From assembly GCF_024171695.1 (NCBI RefSeq), contig NZ_JAMTCF010000010.1:62001-126000 (forward strand): a stretch of 64,000 nt of DNA. The letters run 5' to 3'. The notes under the pieces are model-generated. The model was not told the DNA's origin, ran no database searches, and was given only the letters and a program-made list of their open reading frames with translations. Positions 42,187 through 50,606 of the stretch are shown piece after piece. A program made the translations under genes and the position numbers. The stretch's first letter is position 1; the number at the start of each line of letters is the position of its first letter. The stretch comes from Actinosynnema pretiosum (lineage in GTDB: Bacteria > Actinomycetota > Actinomycetes > Mycobacteriales > Pseudonocardiaceae).

Positions 42187-43152
42187 GTGGAACAGCGATA
42201 CCTGGGACGCAGCGGTCTGCGGGTGTCCCGGCTCGGGCTCGGCACCATGACCTGGGGCCTGGACACCGGGCCCGACCAGGCGGCGAGCCAGCTCCAGGCC
42301 TTCACCGAGGCGGGCGGCACGCTCGTGGACACCGCCGACGTCTACTCCGACGGGGAAGCGGAGCGCATCCTCGGCGCACTGCTGGGCGAGGTCGTGCCAC
42401 GCGATCGGGTGGTGCTGGCGACCAAGGCGGTCGCGCGGCGCGACGACGGCCCGTTCGGCGGCGGCGCCTCGCGCGGGGCGCTGCTGGCCGCGCTCGACGG
42501 CTCGCTGCGCAGGCTCGGCGTGGACCACGTCGACCTGTGGCAGCTGCACGCCTGGGATCCGGCCGTGCCCCTGGACGAGACCCTGTCCGCGCTCGACGCG
42601 GCCATCGCCTCCGGCAAGGTCCGCTACGCCGGGGTGTCCAACTACTGCGGCTGGCAGCTGGGCACCGCCGCCACCCTGCCCGGCCACACCCCGATCGTGT
42701 CCGACCAGGTCGAGTACTCGCTGGTGGAGCGAGGTGTGGAGCGCGAGGTCGTGCCCGCCGCGCTGCACCACCGGGTGGGGCTGCTGCCGTGGGCGCCGCT
42801 GGGGCGCGGCGTGCTCACCGGCAAGTACCGGCACTCCACGCCCGCCGACTCGCGCGGGGCCTCCGAGGCGCTGGCCGGGTACGTGGAGCGGCACCGCACC
42901 GAGCGGGCCGGGCGGATCGTGCAGGCCGTGCTGACCGCCGCCGAGGGCCTGGGCAGCTCGCCGCTGCGGGTGGCGCTGGCGTGGGTGCGGGACCGGCCCG
43001 GCGTGGTCGCGCCGATCGTGGGGGCCAGGGACACCGTGCAGCTGGTGGCGTCCCTGGCCAGCGAGGACCTCGTGCTGCCGTCCGCGATCCGGGCGGCGCT
43101 GGACGACGTGAGCGCGGTGGGGTTCGGCTACCCGGAGACCGCGCTGGGCTGA
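42187..43152 (+). CDS. Aldo/keto reductase
   Basis: 321 residues. The catalytic tetrad is visible: VDTADVYSDG with D and Y, VVLATKA with K, and LWQLHAWD with H. The sequence SNYCGWQLGTA and the LPWAPLGRGVLTGKY segment are typical of the YdhF/YajO-like AKR branch. It reduces aldehydes or ketones with NADPH. GTG 42187 lies 8 bases after TAGGCT (42174-42179), an acceptable -10, so the mRNA is probably leaderless. It is divergent from the LLM-uppP operon. Confidence 0.9.
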   Translation: MEQRYLGRSGLRVSRLGLGTMTWGLDTGPDQAASQLQAFTEAGGTLVDTADVYSDGEAERILGALLGEVVPRDRVVLATKAVARRDDGPFGGGASRGALLAALDGSLRRLGVDHVDLWQLHAWDPAVPLDETLSALDAAIASGKVRYAGVSNYCGWQLGTAATLPGHTPIVSDQVEYSLVERGVEREVVPAALHHRVGLLPWAPLGRGVLTGKYRHSTPADSRGASEALAGYVERHRTERAGRIVQAVLTAAEGLGSSPLRVALAWVRDRPGVVAPIVGARDTVQLVASLASEDLVLPSAIRAALDDVSAVGFGYPETALG

Positions 43153-43225
43153 GCGCGGGCGCGCGGCGCGGAACCACCCGCCGCCGCGCCCCGCCCAGGT
43201 CCCGCTCCCGCGTCCCGCCTCGCGC

Positions 43226-44470
43226 TCAGCCCTCGTCCGGCCCGCCACGCCCCGCACCTTGCCCGGTCTGCCCCGTCTGCCCGGTCGGCGGGGTCGGCGG
43301 GGTCCGCCCCGCCTGGGCGCCGCTCCCCGCCTGCCTGCCCACGCGCCTGCCCCGCCGCTTGGCCGGGTGGTGCGCCGCCGCCCGCTCACGACCGGGCTCC
43401 GGCTCCTCCTCCGCCAGCTCCCGCGCCGCCAGCAGCCACGGCGGCGCCCCGTCCACCGCCTCCTCCAGCCACGCCGAGGCCCGCGCGGCCCGCTCCACCG
43501 CCCCCGGAGCCCGCACCCGGCGCGCCAGGTGCTCCACCAGCGCCCCCACCCTGGTCGCGGCGGGCGGGTGGCAGCCCGCGAACGGCACCGGCGCCCCGGT
43601 GCGCTCGGCCAGCGCGTGCACCGCCTCCTGCAGGAACAGCGGCAGCAGCAGCCCCACCACCAGCAGCCGCTCCCGCTCGTCGCGCTCGCGCGGGGCCGCC
43701 CGGTCCACGTCGCGCAGCAGCACCGAGGCCGCCAACCGGTCCGCGTCGTGCTCGCCCGGCCAGCCCACCGACCTCGCGTCCAGCGCCCCCACCGGGGTGC
43801 GCGCCTCCGTCCACCGGACACCCGACACCAGGTCCCCGCGCAGCACGTGCGCCACCTCGTGGGCCAGCAGGAACCCCAGCGCGTGCCGCCACAGCTCCCC
43901 CGCGACCGCCGCGCGCGCCCCGGACAGCTCCGGGAGCGGTCTGGGACGGGCGGCCCCGTTGCCGTGCAGGTGCGCGTTGAACGCCTCGGCCAGCGCGTAC
44001 CCGACCCGGTCCCCCACCAGCAGCGGCTCACCGCCCTCCGGCCCGGCCGCCACCATGATCTTCACCACCCCGCGCAGCAGGTCCAGCAGGCCGCTGTCCA
44101 CCAGCAGCAGCGCCCCGCCGCCGGGCACCGGGTGGCACAGCCCGTCCAGCGCGCCGGTCGGGAACACCGCCGGGTGCAGCGGCGTGGTCACCGGCAGGCC
44201 TGTCGCCCAGGACAGCCGCAGCACCGGCGGCAGCGCCGCCTCCAGCGCGGTCTGCCAGTCCCGCAGCCGCTCCTGCCGGTAGGCCGGTGGACGCAGCCTG
44301 ACCTCGACCAACCGTCCCAGCAGCACCTCGCGCCGCTCGCCGCCGACCGTGGCCCAGGTGTGGTAGCGGCCGTCCGGGCGGACGGGGCGGGGAAGGGGGT
44401 CGAGGTGGTCCACGACCCTCCGGTTGCGCAGCAGCTCCTGGTGCCGCTCCTTGAGCCGGTCCACCGTCAT
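43226..44470 (-). CDS. Putative zinc-metallopeptidase with disordered C-terminal tail
   Basis: 414 residues, family not recognised. FLLAHEVAH gives a zincin motif H204-E205-x-x-H208, and GEHDADRLA 31 residues later supplies the third ligand (E240 or D244), the gluzincin arrangement of M48-like peptidases. No signal peptide is seen and the centre has only short hydrophobic segments. The last 60 residues are Arg-, Pro- and Gly-rich with TGQTGQTGQ. It could be a cytoplasmic peptidase; partner and substrate are unknown. The start ATG 44470 is not strongly supported by a ribosome-binding site. Confidence 0.7.
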   Translation of the reverse strand: MTVDRLKERHQELLRNRRVVDHLDPLPRPVRPDGRYHTWATVGGERREVLLGRLVEVRLRPPAYRQERLRDWQTALEAALPPVLRLSWATGLPVTTPLHPAVFPTGALDGLCHPVPGGGALLLVDSGLLDLLRGVVKIMVAAGPEGGEPLLVGDRVGYALAEAFNAHLHGNGAARPRPLPELSGARAAVAGELWRHALGFLLAHEVAHVLRGDLVSGVRWTEARTPVGALDARSVGWPGEHDADRLAASVLLRDVDRAAPRERDERERLLVVGLLLPLFLQEAVHALAERTGAPVPFAGCHPPAATRVGALVEHLARRVRAPGAVERAARASAWLEEAVDGAPPWLLAARELAEEEPEPGRERAAAHHPAKRRGRRVGRQAGSGAQAGRTPPTPPTGQTGQTGQGAGRGGPDEG

Positions 44471-44635
44471 GCGCCCTCCTCCCGTTCACCGGGCATGGTG
44501 TCCCTGGGTGGGTGTCGGCGGGGGCCGTATCACCTCGCCGGACCAGCGATTCCACCCTCCCCCTGCGTGACGGCGGCCGTTCGGTGATGGATGCTGGGGT
44601 CCGGTTGTGCGAACGGGTTAACTGGAGGTCCAACA

Positions 44636-45601
44636 GTGCGTCGTCTGGCCGCGGTGGTGCTGACCGGGGCGTTCCTGGTCACCGGCTGCTCCGTCGAGGA
44701 CACCCCGTCGGACCCGCTCCAGGTCGCCGCGACCCTGTACCCGGCCACCCCCGCCGCCTCCCCGGCGACCACCACCGCCCCCGTCGGGCAGGTGCTGCCC
44801 TCGGGCGCGGCGAGCGCGCTGGCCGTCACCGGCACGCACCTGGCCGTGGCGCTGACCGACCCGCCGTCCGTGGCCCTGTACCCGCTCGCGGGCGGCGACC
44901 CGCTGACGGCGGCGCTGCCGGGACCGGTGGAGTCGCTGGTCGTGGACGGCGCGGACGTGCTGGCCCCGGTGCCGGGCAGCGGCGTCGTGGTGACCGTGCG
45001 CCCGGACGCGAGCACCACCTCGCAGGAGGTCGGCGGCGCGCCGGTCGACGTGGCGCGGGTGGGCGGGAAGCTCGTGGTGGCCCGGCGCGAGGCCAAGGAC
45101 CTTGACCTGGGCGGGCGCACGATGGCGGGCTTCTCCAGCCCCGACCGGGTGCTGGCCTTCGGCGACAAGGCGATCGTGCTCGACCGACCGCGCAGCGCGG
45201 TCTTCGACGTGGACCCGGCAGCCGAGCGACCGGGCGCGGGCCTGCGTGCGGGCGAGGGCGCGACGAACGCGGTGGCCGACCGGTACGGGCGGGTGCTGGT
45301 GGTGGACACCAGGGGCGGCGAGTTCATGGCGTTCTCCAGCAGCCCGCTGATCATGCGCCAGCGCTACCCGCTGCCGGGCGCCCCGTACGGCCTGGCCTAC
45401 GACGAGCGCACCGACCTGGCGTGGATCACGCTGACCGAGCGCAACGAGGTCGTCGCGTTCGACGTCGCAGGCGGTGAGCCGAAGGAGGTCCACCGCTACG
45501 CGACCGTCCGCCAGCCCGACTCGGTGGCGGTGGACCCGGAGACCGGCCGGGTGTACGTGGCCTCGGCGGGCGGCGAGGGAGTGCAGGTGATCGAGCCGTG
45601 A
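44636..45601 (+). CDS. YncE-like beta-propeller lipoprotein
   Basis: 321 residues from GTG 44636 (GGAGG 7 bases upstream). The signal ends in LVTGC with C18 as lipid anchor; a Thr/Ala/Pro-rich linker follows. Repeats such as PYGLAYDERTDLAWITLTERNEVVAFDV and PDSVAVDPETGRVYVASAG show a seven-bladed YncE/YVTN-type propeller. It is probably on the outer face of the membrane and may bind a ligand; no enzyme residues are evident. It overlaps the next gene in GTGA. Confidence 0.87.
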   Translation: MRRLAAVVLTGAFLVTGCSVEDTPSDPLQVAATLYPATPAASPATTTAPVGQVLPSGAASALAVTGTHLAVALTDPPSVALYPLAGGDPLTAALPGPVESLVVDGADVLAPVPGSGVVVTVRPDASTTSQEVGGAPVDVARVGGKLVVARREAKDLDLGGRTMAGFSSPDRVLAFGDKAIVLDRPRSAVFDVDPAAERPGAGLRAGEGATNAVADRYGRVLVVDTRGGEFMAFSSSPLIMRQRYPLPGAPYGLAYDERTDLAWITLTERNEVVAFDVAGGEPKEVHRYATVRQPDSVAVDPETGRVYVASAGGEGVQVIEP

Positions 45602-45828
45602 GCGAGCAGCCGTCGGTGGGCGACGCGGTGGTCGAGGGCGACTGGGAGTACCGGCCGCTGCGGCTGCCGCCGGGCGTGTCGCGGCGGGCGGCGGCGACGC
45701 AGCTGAGCATCCACGCGGAGTTCGCCGGGTGGGAGCTGGCCAGGACGCTGCTGTTCGGCGACGGGTCGCGCAAGGTGTGGCTGCGCCGCAGGCGCTCGGC
45801 GGCGGTTCTGCCGGGTCTGATCACCTGA
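45598..45828 (+). CDS. DUF5703 family small protein
   Basis: 76 residues. WEYRPLRLPPGVSRRAAATQL, EFAGWELARTLLFGDGSRKVWLRRR is the conserved DUF5703 sequence of actinobacteria. Function unknown. GTG 45598 overlaps the stop of the propeller-lipoprotein gene, so the two are co-translated. Confidence 0.85.
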   Translation: MSEQPSVGDAVVEGDWEYRPLRLPPGVSRRAAATQLSIHAEFAGWELARTLLFGDGSRKVWLRRRRSAAVLPGLIT

Positions 45829-46832
45829 GCTTCTTCCCGGCGCGAACGGGGTACCCGTGGTGCGCCGGCGGTCCGGGTAACCGCTGGTGGGCCCGGCCCC
45901 GCCCCGTCCGCGAGCCGCCGTTCACCGCAGCGCGCTGCTCCGTTGGCGGGCATTGCTACGCACCCCTACCCGCCGTTACTGTCCAGGCGGGCGGGCGACC
46001 CAGTTGCACTGGAGGCCGCCCTCAACCACCACAGCTGTGGTACCACACCTGTGGTGATCGGGGTCCTGACGCCCATTCTGCTCACACCGAGCGCCCCGCC
46101 GCTCACCGAGCGCGCCGAAAACCCCGAACCTCGTGCCCGGCGGACCCGCGCCTACTGGGTAGAAAGTGTTCAGTTGTCTACATGGCGACGTAGCGGACGT
46201 GTGGTGTCTGGAGTAGTCACGAACGATGTGCGGCTGGCGTTGACGGCGGCGCAGGAACCGGCGGTTCTCGTGCGCAAGCCAGTCGATATAAGGAAGCCCG
46301 TGAACACGGCAGCGGTGAACAGTTCGGTGAACCACAACGCGCCCCACGAGGCGACTGTGGACATGACGTTGGCCCGCAGCCGTTTTCCGGCCACTGCATG
46401 ATCGACGCACGCCCCTTCGGCACCTGGGAGCGGCCGGGCGGCACGGCATCCGAGCGCAGCCCACGCTGGTCGACCCACGCGATCGCCGCTTCCTGGGTCT
46501 TCGCCCTGGCCTCGACCACCGGATACTGATCACCCGGCCACGCGCGCATCGGAGCGGGCTGCTGCTCGGTATCAGTTTGACCACGGTTTGGCGGGTCCAC
46601 AACGGCCCGCGATCAGCAACTCCTCCGGGGTGTGGGGCCATCGCCACGAACAACGCGCCCCGACCCTCCGCATTGATCAGTTCGACCGGACCAGGACGTC
46701 CTCCTCTGTGGGGTGCCAAGCCGTCACACCCGTCTCTCCGGTAGGCATGACACTAGGTGCCCACCGACCGCCCGGAGTCCCCGAACACCTCCACAACCCT
46801 GCGATAACCTTCGATATTGGCAGTCGACTGAT
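45829..46832. other. One-kilobase gap at the left edge of the island, no gene supported
   Basis: GC falls here and codon bias gives no clear gene. Two opposed open frames at 46170-46478 share the same third positions and so both look GC3-rich: the minus one has a hydrophobic segment WGALWFTELFTAAVFTGFLIST, the plus one ends TVDMTLARSRFPATA at 46401. Neither has a good ribosome-binding site. Two tandem palindromes at 46028-46055 and GTAGA-N13-TCTAC at 46159-46181 are the clearest structures. Confidence 0.5.
46028..46055. promoter_or_regulatory. Two tandem 14-bp palindromes, ACCACA-N2-TGTGGT
   Basis: ACCACAGCTGTGGT at 46028-46041 is a perfect palindrome, directly followed by ACCACACCTGTGGT at 46042-46055, with both half-sites perfect. 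Adjacent dimer sites are typical of an operator, for example of GntR- or MarR-type proteins. Confidence 0.65.
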
Positions 46833-47531
46833 TCAAGGCTTGAAGGTAGTTTCTCCGCGACCGCGCCGAAGGCGCTCCAGCGCGTCTGCTGCGCTGGCCG
46901 AGCCAGCCTCCTTCGCCTCGCGAAGCGCCTGGATGCAATCGTCCCGGCGGCCCTGCCGCCAGTACATAGCGGCGATTTCGTACTTGGCGTCGATCGAGCC
47001 GTTTCTGGCTTCACGTCGTAGAATCCGCTCAGCGTCTCCGTGGCGTCCCTCTCCTTCGAGCCGGCGCGCTTCGCGGACTTCCTCAGTCTGCTGGCCTCGC
47101 GATGCGCCCACGGGGACGATCAGCCGCCGCTCGGCCTGCGCGCTAGGCACGATCAGTTGGTTCACTGAGGCAGGCTGCGTTGGGCGTGCCATCGGTGGCG
47201 GGGGAACGAGGTTTTCGTGGCGGGTACGCCAGACCTCACCGTCATAGTCGCTGGAAGGTAAGCGGCGGCCAGTATCGTCCGCGTGTGTACCGCATGCGTG
47301 GACTACGGCGAGAATTTCGTCCATTGACGGGTTCCGTCGGCCTGTCATGATTTCATGGATGGCCGACTCGCTCATCGGAGTGCCGCCGAGTCGAGTCTGG
47401 CGTGCAATTTCCTGTGTTGATGGGTCGCCAGCCGCTTCGCGCAGTCGTCGCAGTTCACCGGAGATGTTTGTGCGTGGACCGGTGGCGGTTGGCGCCGGAC
47501 TATCCGATGATGATGCCGCCTGGGACGACAT
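46833..47531 (-). CDS. HTH-domain protein with C-terminal TPR/Sel1-like helices, third gene of the caspase operon
   Basis: 232 residues. ISGELRRLREAAGDPSTQEIARQTRLGGTPMSESAIHEIMTGRRNPSM is an XRE-like helix-turn-helix with the actinobacterial TPMSES insertion, at about 24-75. A proline-rich linker follows (VPPPPMARP). The C-terminal 90 residues have GRHGDAERILRREARNGSIDAKYEIAAMYW and GRRDDCIQALREAKEAGSASAADALE, TPR-like repeats. It starts 9 bases after the caspase-like gene. It probably regulates the operon or acts as a signal-sensing partner of the peptidase. GC content is lower than in flanking genes. Confidence 0.8.
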   Translation of the reverse strand: MSSQAASSSDSPAPTATGPRTNISGELRRLREAAGDPSTQEIARQTRLGGTPMSESAIHEIMTGRRNPSMDEILAVVHACGTHADDTGRRLPSSDYDGEVWRTRHENLVPPPPMARPTQPASVNQLIVPSAQAERRLIVPVGASRGQQTEEVREARRLEGEGRHGDAERILRREARNGSIDAKYEIAAMYWRQGRRDDCIQALREAKEAGSASAADALERLRRGRGETTFKP

Positions 47532-47540
47532 TGCGGGCTT

Positions 47541-48608
47541 TTATGGCTGGGGAGCAGACTGCGTTGAGTTCGGCTGTACTGGCTGTTCGCGCTTCGACGC
47601 AAGGCTCGCGAGGACGGATTTCATAGTGAGGTGGCTGTCCAACTCCGCTGAGGAGATTCCGTTTGCCGCCTGCAGGTCGTCAACGACGGCTTGCCGCTCG
47701 TGCAGATCTTTTTCTGCGACACTTTGCTCGCCGTCGACAGTGTGCCCCCGAGTGGCAATCTGAGCACGCAGTTCGGCGTTCTCGGCTTCTAGTCGTCGGT
47801 TGGTTTCCCATGGATCGTTGCGAGTCTCCGACGGTGCCAGGTTGCGTGTAAAAATGTAACCCTCAGGTTCGCCGACACTGCGCATCTGCGGAGTTGGCAA
47901 ATTTTTCGCTGTCAGCCGTTCTTTGACCGCTTTGAAGAGTAGGCCGAGCGTTAAGTTGGCCGGCCGCTGTGGCACGCCCTGTCCGACGGTGTCCGCGAGG
48001 TACTTCGTGAAGTAGGTGTGCGGTTTCCGCCCGTACTCCGTGTCCGTTTCACACCACGCTTCTTGGTAGGCACTGCTGGCGGTGATCACGTACGCCTCGG
48101 GTTGATCCGTCCTGCGCAGGAGGAGATTGGCTCGACTTTCCGAGGAGCCGAGCGAGTGCTTGGGGTCCACAGCAATTCCCGAATAGCAACAATCGAGAAT
48201 AACGATCTTGACGGAGGCATTGCTGTGATGCAGGGCCCCCCGTACGGAGCGGTACTCCAGGCTGGTGGTGGAGCGCCGGTGCAGTTCCAGTCGCGAGTTG
48301 CCCAACCCAAGGCACAGTTCGCCATTGTGGTCGTCCTGACCGTGGCCGACATAATAGAATAGCGCCACGTCGGTTACGCGGTCGAAGACGGTCATCAGCC
48401 GGTCAGCAAGATCTCCTGGGTTTGCCGGGTTGTCGATGCGGGTGACGTCGGCTTTCGGCCAGCCGATGGCAGGCCCGGTAAGAAGGTCGTACATGCAGTC
48501 CATGCTGTGCCGGACTGCCGGTACGGAGGGCAGGTGCTCGTAGTCCCAGGTGCCGATGAGCACAGCTGCAGATTGTCCGCGCTCATGCAGTCGTAAGGGT
48601 TTACTCAT
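47541..48608 (-). CDS. Caspase-like (C14 clan) peptidase effector
   Basis: 355 residues. The catalytic dyad is H89 in YYVGHGQ and C141 in LDCCYSG. The N-terminal SAAVLIGTWDYEHLPSVPAV and DVTRIDNPANPGDLADRL are the caspase-fold start seen in bacterial conflict systems. A coiled-coil follows at about 265-340 (ETNRRLEAENAELRAQI...), and the tail is polar. Such peptidases act as effectors that cleave host proteins when infection is sensed. It overlaps the upstream EACC1-like gene by 8 bases (ATGAGTAA), which shows translational coupling. Lower GC and rarer codons suggest horizontal transfer. Confidence 0.88.
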   Translation of the reverse strand: MSKPLRLHERGQSAAVLIGTWDYEHLPSVPAVRHSMDCMYDLLTGPAIGWPKADVTRIDNPANPGDLADRLMTVFDRVTDVALFYYVGHGQDDHNGELCLGLGNSRLELHRRSTTSLEYRSVRGALHHSNASVKIVILDCCYSGIAVDPKHSLGSSESRANLLLRRTDQPEAYVITASSAYQEAWCETDTEYGRKPHTYFTKYLADTVGQGVPQRPANLTLGLLFKAVKERLTAKNLPTPQMRSVGEPEGYIFTRNLAPSETRNDPWETNRRLEAENAELRAQIATRGHTVDGEQSVAEKDLHERQAVVDDLQAANGISSAELDSHLTMKSVLASLASKREQPVQPNSTQSAPQP

Positions 48609-48954
48609 TGCGCAGCTTATTGCTTAGATCGACCACGATGGGCATGACGTCCTTGACGTTTTTCGCGGTTATGGCGGTAGTCCTGTCCTTGCCGGCCTCA
48701 TCCTTATCGGTGATCTCGATTCTAAGGTCGGATCGGCGTGCCCGGAGGAAGTTCGGCAGCATCTTGATCAAAGCGATCAGTCCGGCGCCGCTGCCGACGA
48801 CGGTCAGGTAGTCGGCTGCACCGAGCAGACCAGGTACGGGCGCCCCTGGGACGCGTTCCACGTAGGTGTTCTGAGCAAGACTCAGCAGCCGCTGCAACGA
48901 CAGCAGTTCAGCATTATCAGAGATTCGCAATTCAAGACGGCCCTCGTAGTCCAT
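48601..48954 (-). CDS. EACC1-like effector-associated adaptor protein
   Basis: 117 residues. LELRISDNAELLSLQRLLSLA, ERVPGAPVPGLLGAADYLTVVGSGAGLIALIKMLPNFLRARRSDLRIEITDKD is the pattern of EACC1 ('effector-associated constant component 1'): a ferredoxin-like start, a hydrophobic segment with GSGAG and a beta-hairpin ending. EACC1 proteins are found beside caspase- or trypsin-like effectors in conflict systems and probably connect sensor to effector. ATG 48954 with AAAGG 10 bases upstream is preferred over ATG 48972. It is the first gene of the three-gene operon. Confidence 0.8.
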   Translation of the reverse strand: MDYEGRLELRISDNAELLSLQRLLSLAQNTYVERVPGAPVPGLLGAADYLTVVGSGAGLIALIKMLPNFLRARRSDLRIEITDKDEAGKDRTTAITAKNVKDVMPIVVDLSNKLRNE

Positions 48955-48982
48955 GCACCCAGCGCCTTTCATTCAAAGGTGG

Positions 48983-49354
48983 TTAACCTGAACAGAGCCG
49001 GAACAGGATAAAGTTGCCCCAGCTCAACATCCATAACTCGCAAATCGTCTCAACAGCTGATCGCGCTACACGGTTGCCGTAGAACCAAAGCGCGCCCGGA
49101 GTGACCCCAAGCTGGTCGACCAACATGGCCACCGCTACTGCCGACGCCTTCTCCGGCACGAAACGCAGCCACGTGCACAGTGTCACGGCCCGGCCTAGGC
49201 CGATTCGCCGGGCCACGCCTGCGGCCGGGATCGACGAACGCGACCCCCCTGGTGTCAGGGTGAAGAAACGGAACAGCTCGTCCGATCTCCGGGCCCCTGC
49301 AGGCGCTCCAGTTCCTCCTCCGCGACTACCGACGTCGCCAAACACGGCCCCCAT
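48983..49354 (-). pseudogene. Decayed Tn3-family transposase fragment (DUF4158 region)
   Basis: The frame contains DELFRFFTLTP, IGLGRAVTLCTWLRFVP and DQLGVTPGALWFYGNR, which line up in order with the N-terminal DUF4158 region of Tn3-family transposases, but with missing and altered segments. Just upstream a different frame gives VAEEELERLQG, the preceding transposase motif, so a frameshift separates the two. The catalytic domain is absent. The remnant marks past transposition at the right edge of the caspase island. Confidence 0.6.
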
Positions 49355-49475
49355 CCAGTATCAGATCCCCTGTTCAGGAGCCTGCTCAGCCATATCTGCT
49401 CGCTTTTCTGCGAGCACTACGGCGACCGCACCCCGGAGGCCGTGCGCCCTTCGGGACTCCTCCCCCTGGAACGTC

Positions 49476-50606
49476 TCAGGCGGCCGGAGGTTCGGCCGAG
49501 GCACCCAGGTACCGGGTCACGGTCTGCCGCAGCAGCTCGGCGTGCAGGTAGATGTCCTCGACCCGGTCGATCGCCACCCGCGTCTCGACCTTCTGCTCGT
49601 CGAACACCCCGAGGTACTTCTTGGACCGGTTGAACCACAGCCGGGCGATGGGCTTGCGGTTGTTGTCGTCGAGCAGCACGCCGAAGTAGGTCTTGGTGTC
49701 GCGGGCGAAGACCCTGGTCGCGGGCACCGCCCCGCACACGATGGCCCGCACGATCCGGAACCCCTCGACCTCCTCCTCGGTGGTGACGATGTCGCTGCCG
49801 CGCTCCTCCACCCCGGCGGGCGGCGCCTCGACGGGCGCGGGCTCGCTCTCCTCGACGGCGGGCGCCGCCCCGACCCCGCGCACGTACGACCCGCCGCCGA
49901 GCGCGTTCTTGAGCCGGTCGTTGACCTGGTCGTTGAGGAACTGGCGGCACGCCTTGTCCACGAGCGGCGCGAACTGCTCGCGCACCCGCTGGGTGAACGA
50001 GCCCTCGTAGACGCGGGTGGCCAGGAACTTCACCCAGTCGTCCTCGGGCTCCTTGAACTGCGCGGCCAGCACCCGCTTGAGCTGCCCGATGTACTTGAGC
50101 TCACCGGCCGCGCTGATCACCGAGTCGAGGTCGAACGCCTCCTTGGTCAGCTTCGCCAGCTCCGGCAGCAGCGTCTCGTCCACGTCGGAGAAGTCCATGA
50201 CCAGGAACGGCTTGGCGTCCATGCGGTTGGGCGCGTCGAGGTCGGTGTAGAACTGGTACACCTCGCCGTTGGTCAGGATCGCGATTCGGGCATTGGTCGC
50301 CGCGAAGTAGCGGAACAGCTGCGAGGCGTGCTCCAGCTTGAGCGGGTCGTTGACCTTCTTCGCCTCCAGCAGGACCTGCACCTGCCCGTCGTGCACGATG
50401 GCGTAGTCGATCTTCTCGCCCTTCTTGGTGCCCACGTCGGCGGTGAACTCGGGGATGACCTCCGCCGGGTTGAACACGTCGTAGCCGAGGACCATGCTGA
50501 TGAACGGCATCACGAAGGCGTTCTTGGTCGCCTCCTCGGTCTCGATCCCGGCCTTGAACTTGCGGATCTTCATGGCCAGCGCCTGCGCCCGCTCCGCGAT
50601 GTCCAT
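49476..50606 (-). CDS. Stand-alone type I restriction HsdR-N-like nuclease
   Basis: 376 residues. The N-terminal 170 residues follow the HsdR-N domain: TEEATKNAFVMPFISMVLGYDVFNP, KIDYAIV with D67, and VQVLLEAKK with E81-x-K83, a PD-(D/E)xK nuclease centre. The helicase and HsdM/HsdS parts are missing. A linker rich in Glu/Pro/Ala follows near 255-280 and a separate C-terminal domain with RIVRAIVCGAVPATRVFARDTKTYFGVLLDD. ATG 50606 has GGAG at 6 bases. It may be a defence nuclease or have another DNA-linked role; it sits beside the caspase island but has vertical-type GC. Confidence 0.78.
   Translation of the reverse strand: MDIAERAQALAMKIRKFKAGIETEEATKNAFVMPFISMVLGYDVFNPAEVIPEFTADVGTKKGEKIDYAIVHDGQVQVLLEAKKVNDPLKLEHASQLFRYFAATNARIAILTNGEVYQFYTDLDAPNRMDAKPFLVMDFSDVDETLLPELAKLTKEAFDLDSVISAAGELKYIGQLKRVLAAQFKEPEDDWVKFLATRVYEGSFTQRVREQFAPLVDKACRQFLNDQVNDRLKNALGGGSYVRGVGAAPAVEESEPAPVEAPPAGVEERGSDIVTTEEEVEGFRIVRAIVCGAVPATRVFARDTKTYFGVLLDDNNRKPIARLWFNRSKKYLGVFDEQKVETRVAIDRVEDIYLHAELLRQTVTRYLGASAEPPAA

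Noticed and set aside
44530..45354. Minus-strand frame with Ser/Thr-rich sequence opposite the propeller lipoprotein
   Set aside because: The plus strand has a signal peptide, lipobox and propeller repeats; the minus frame is a shadow.
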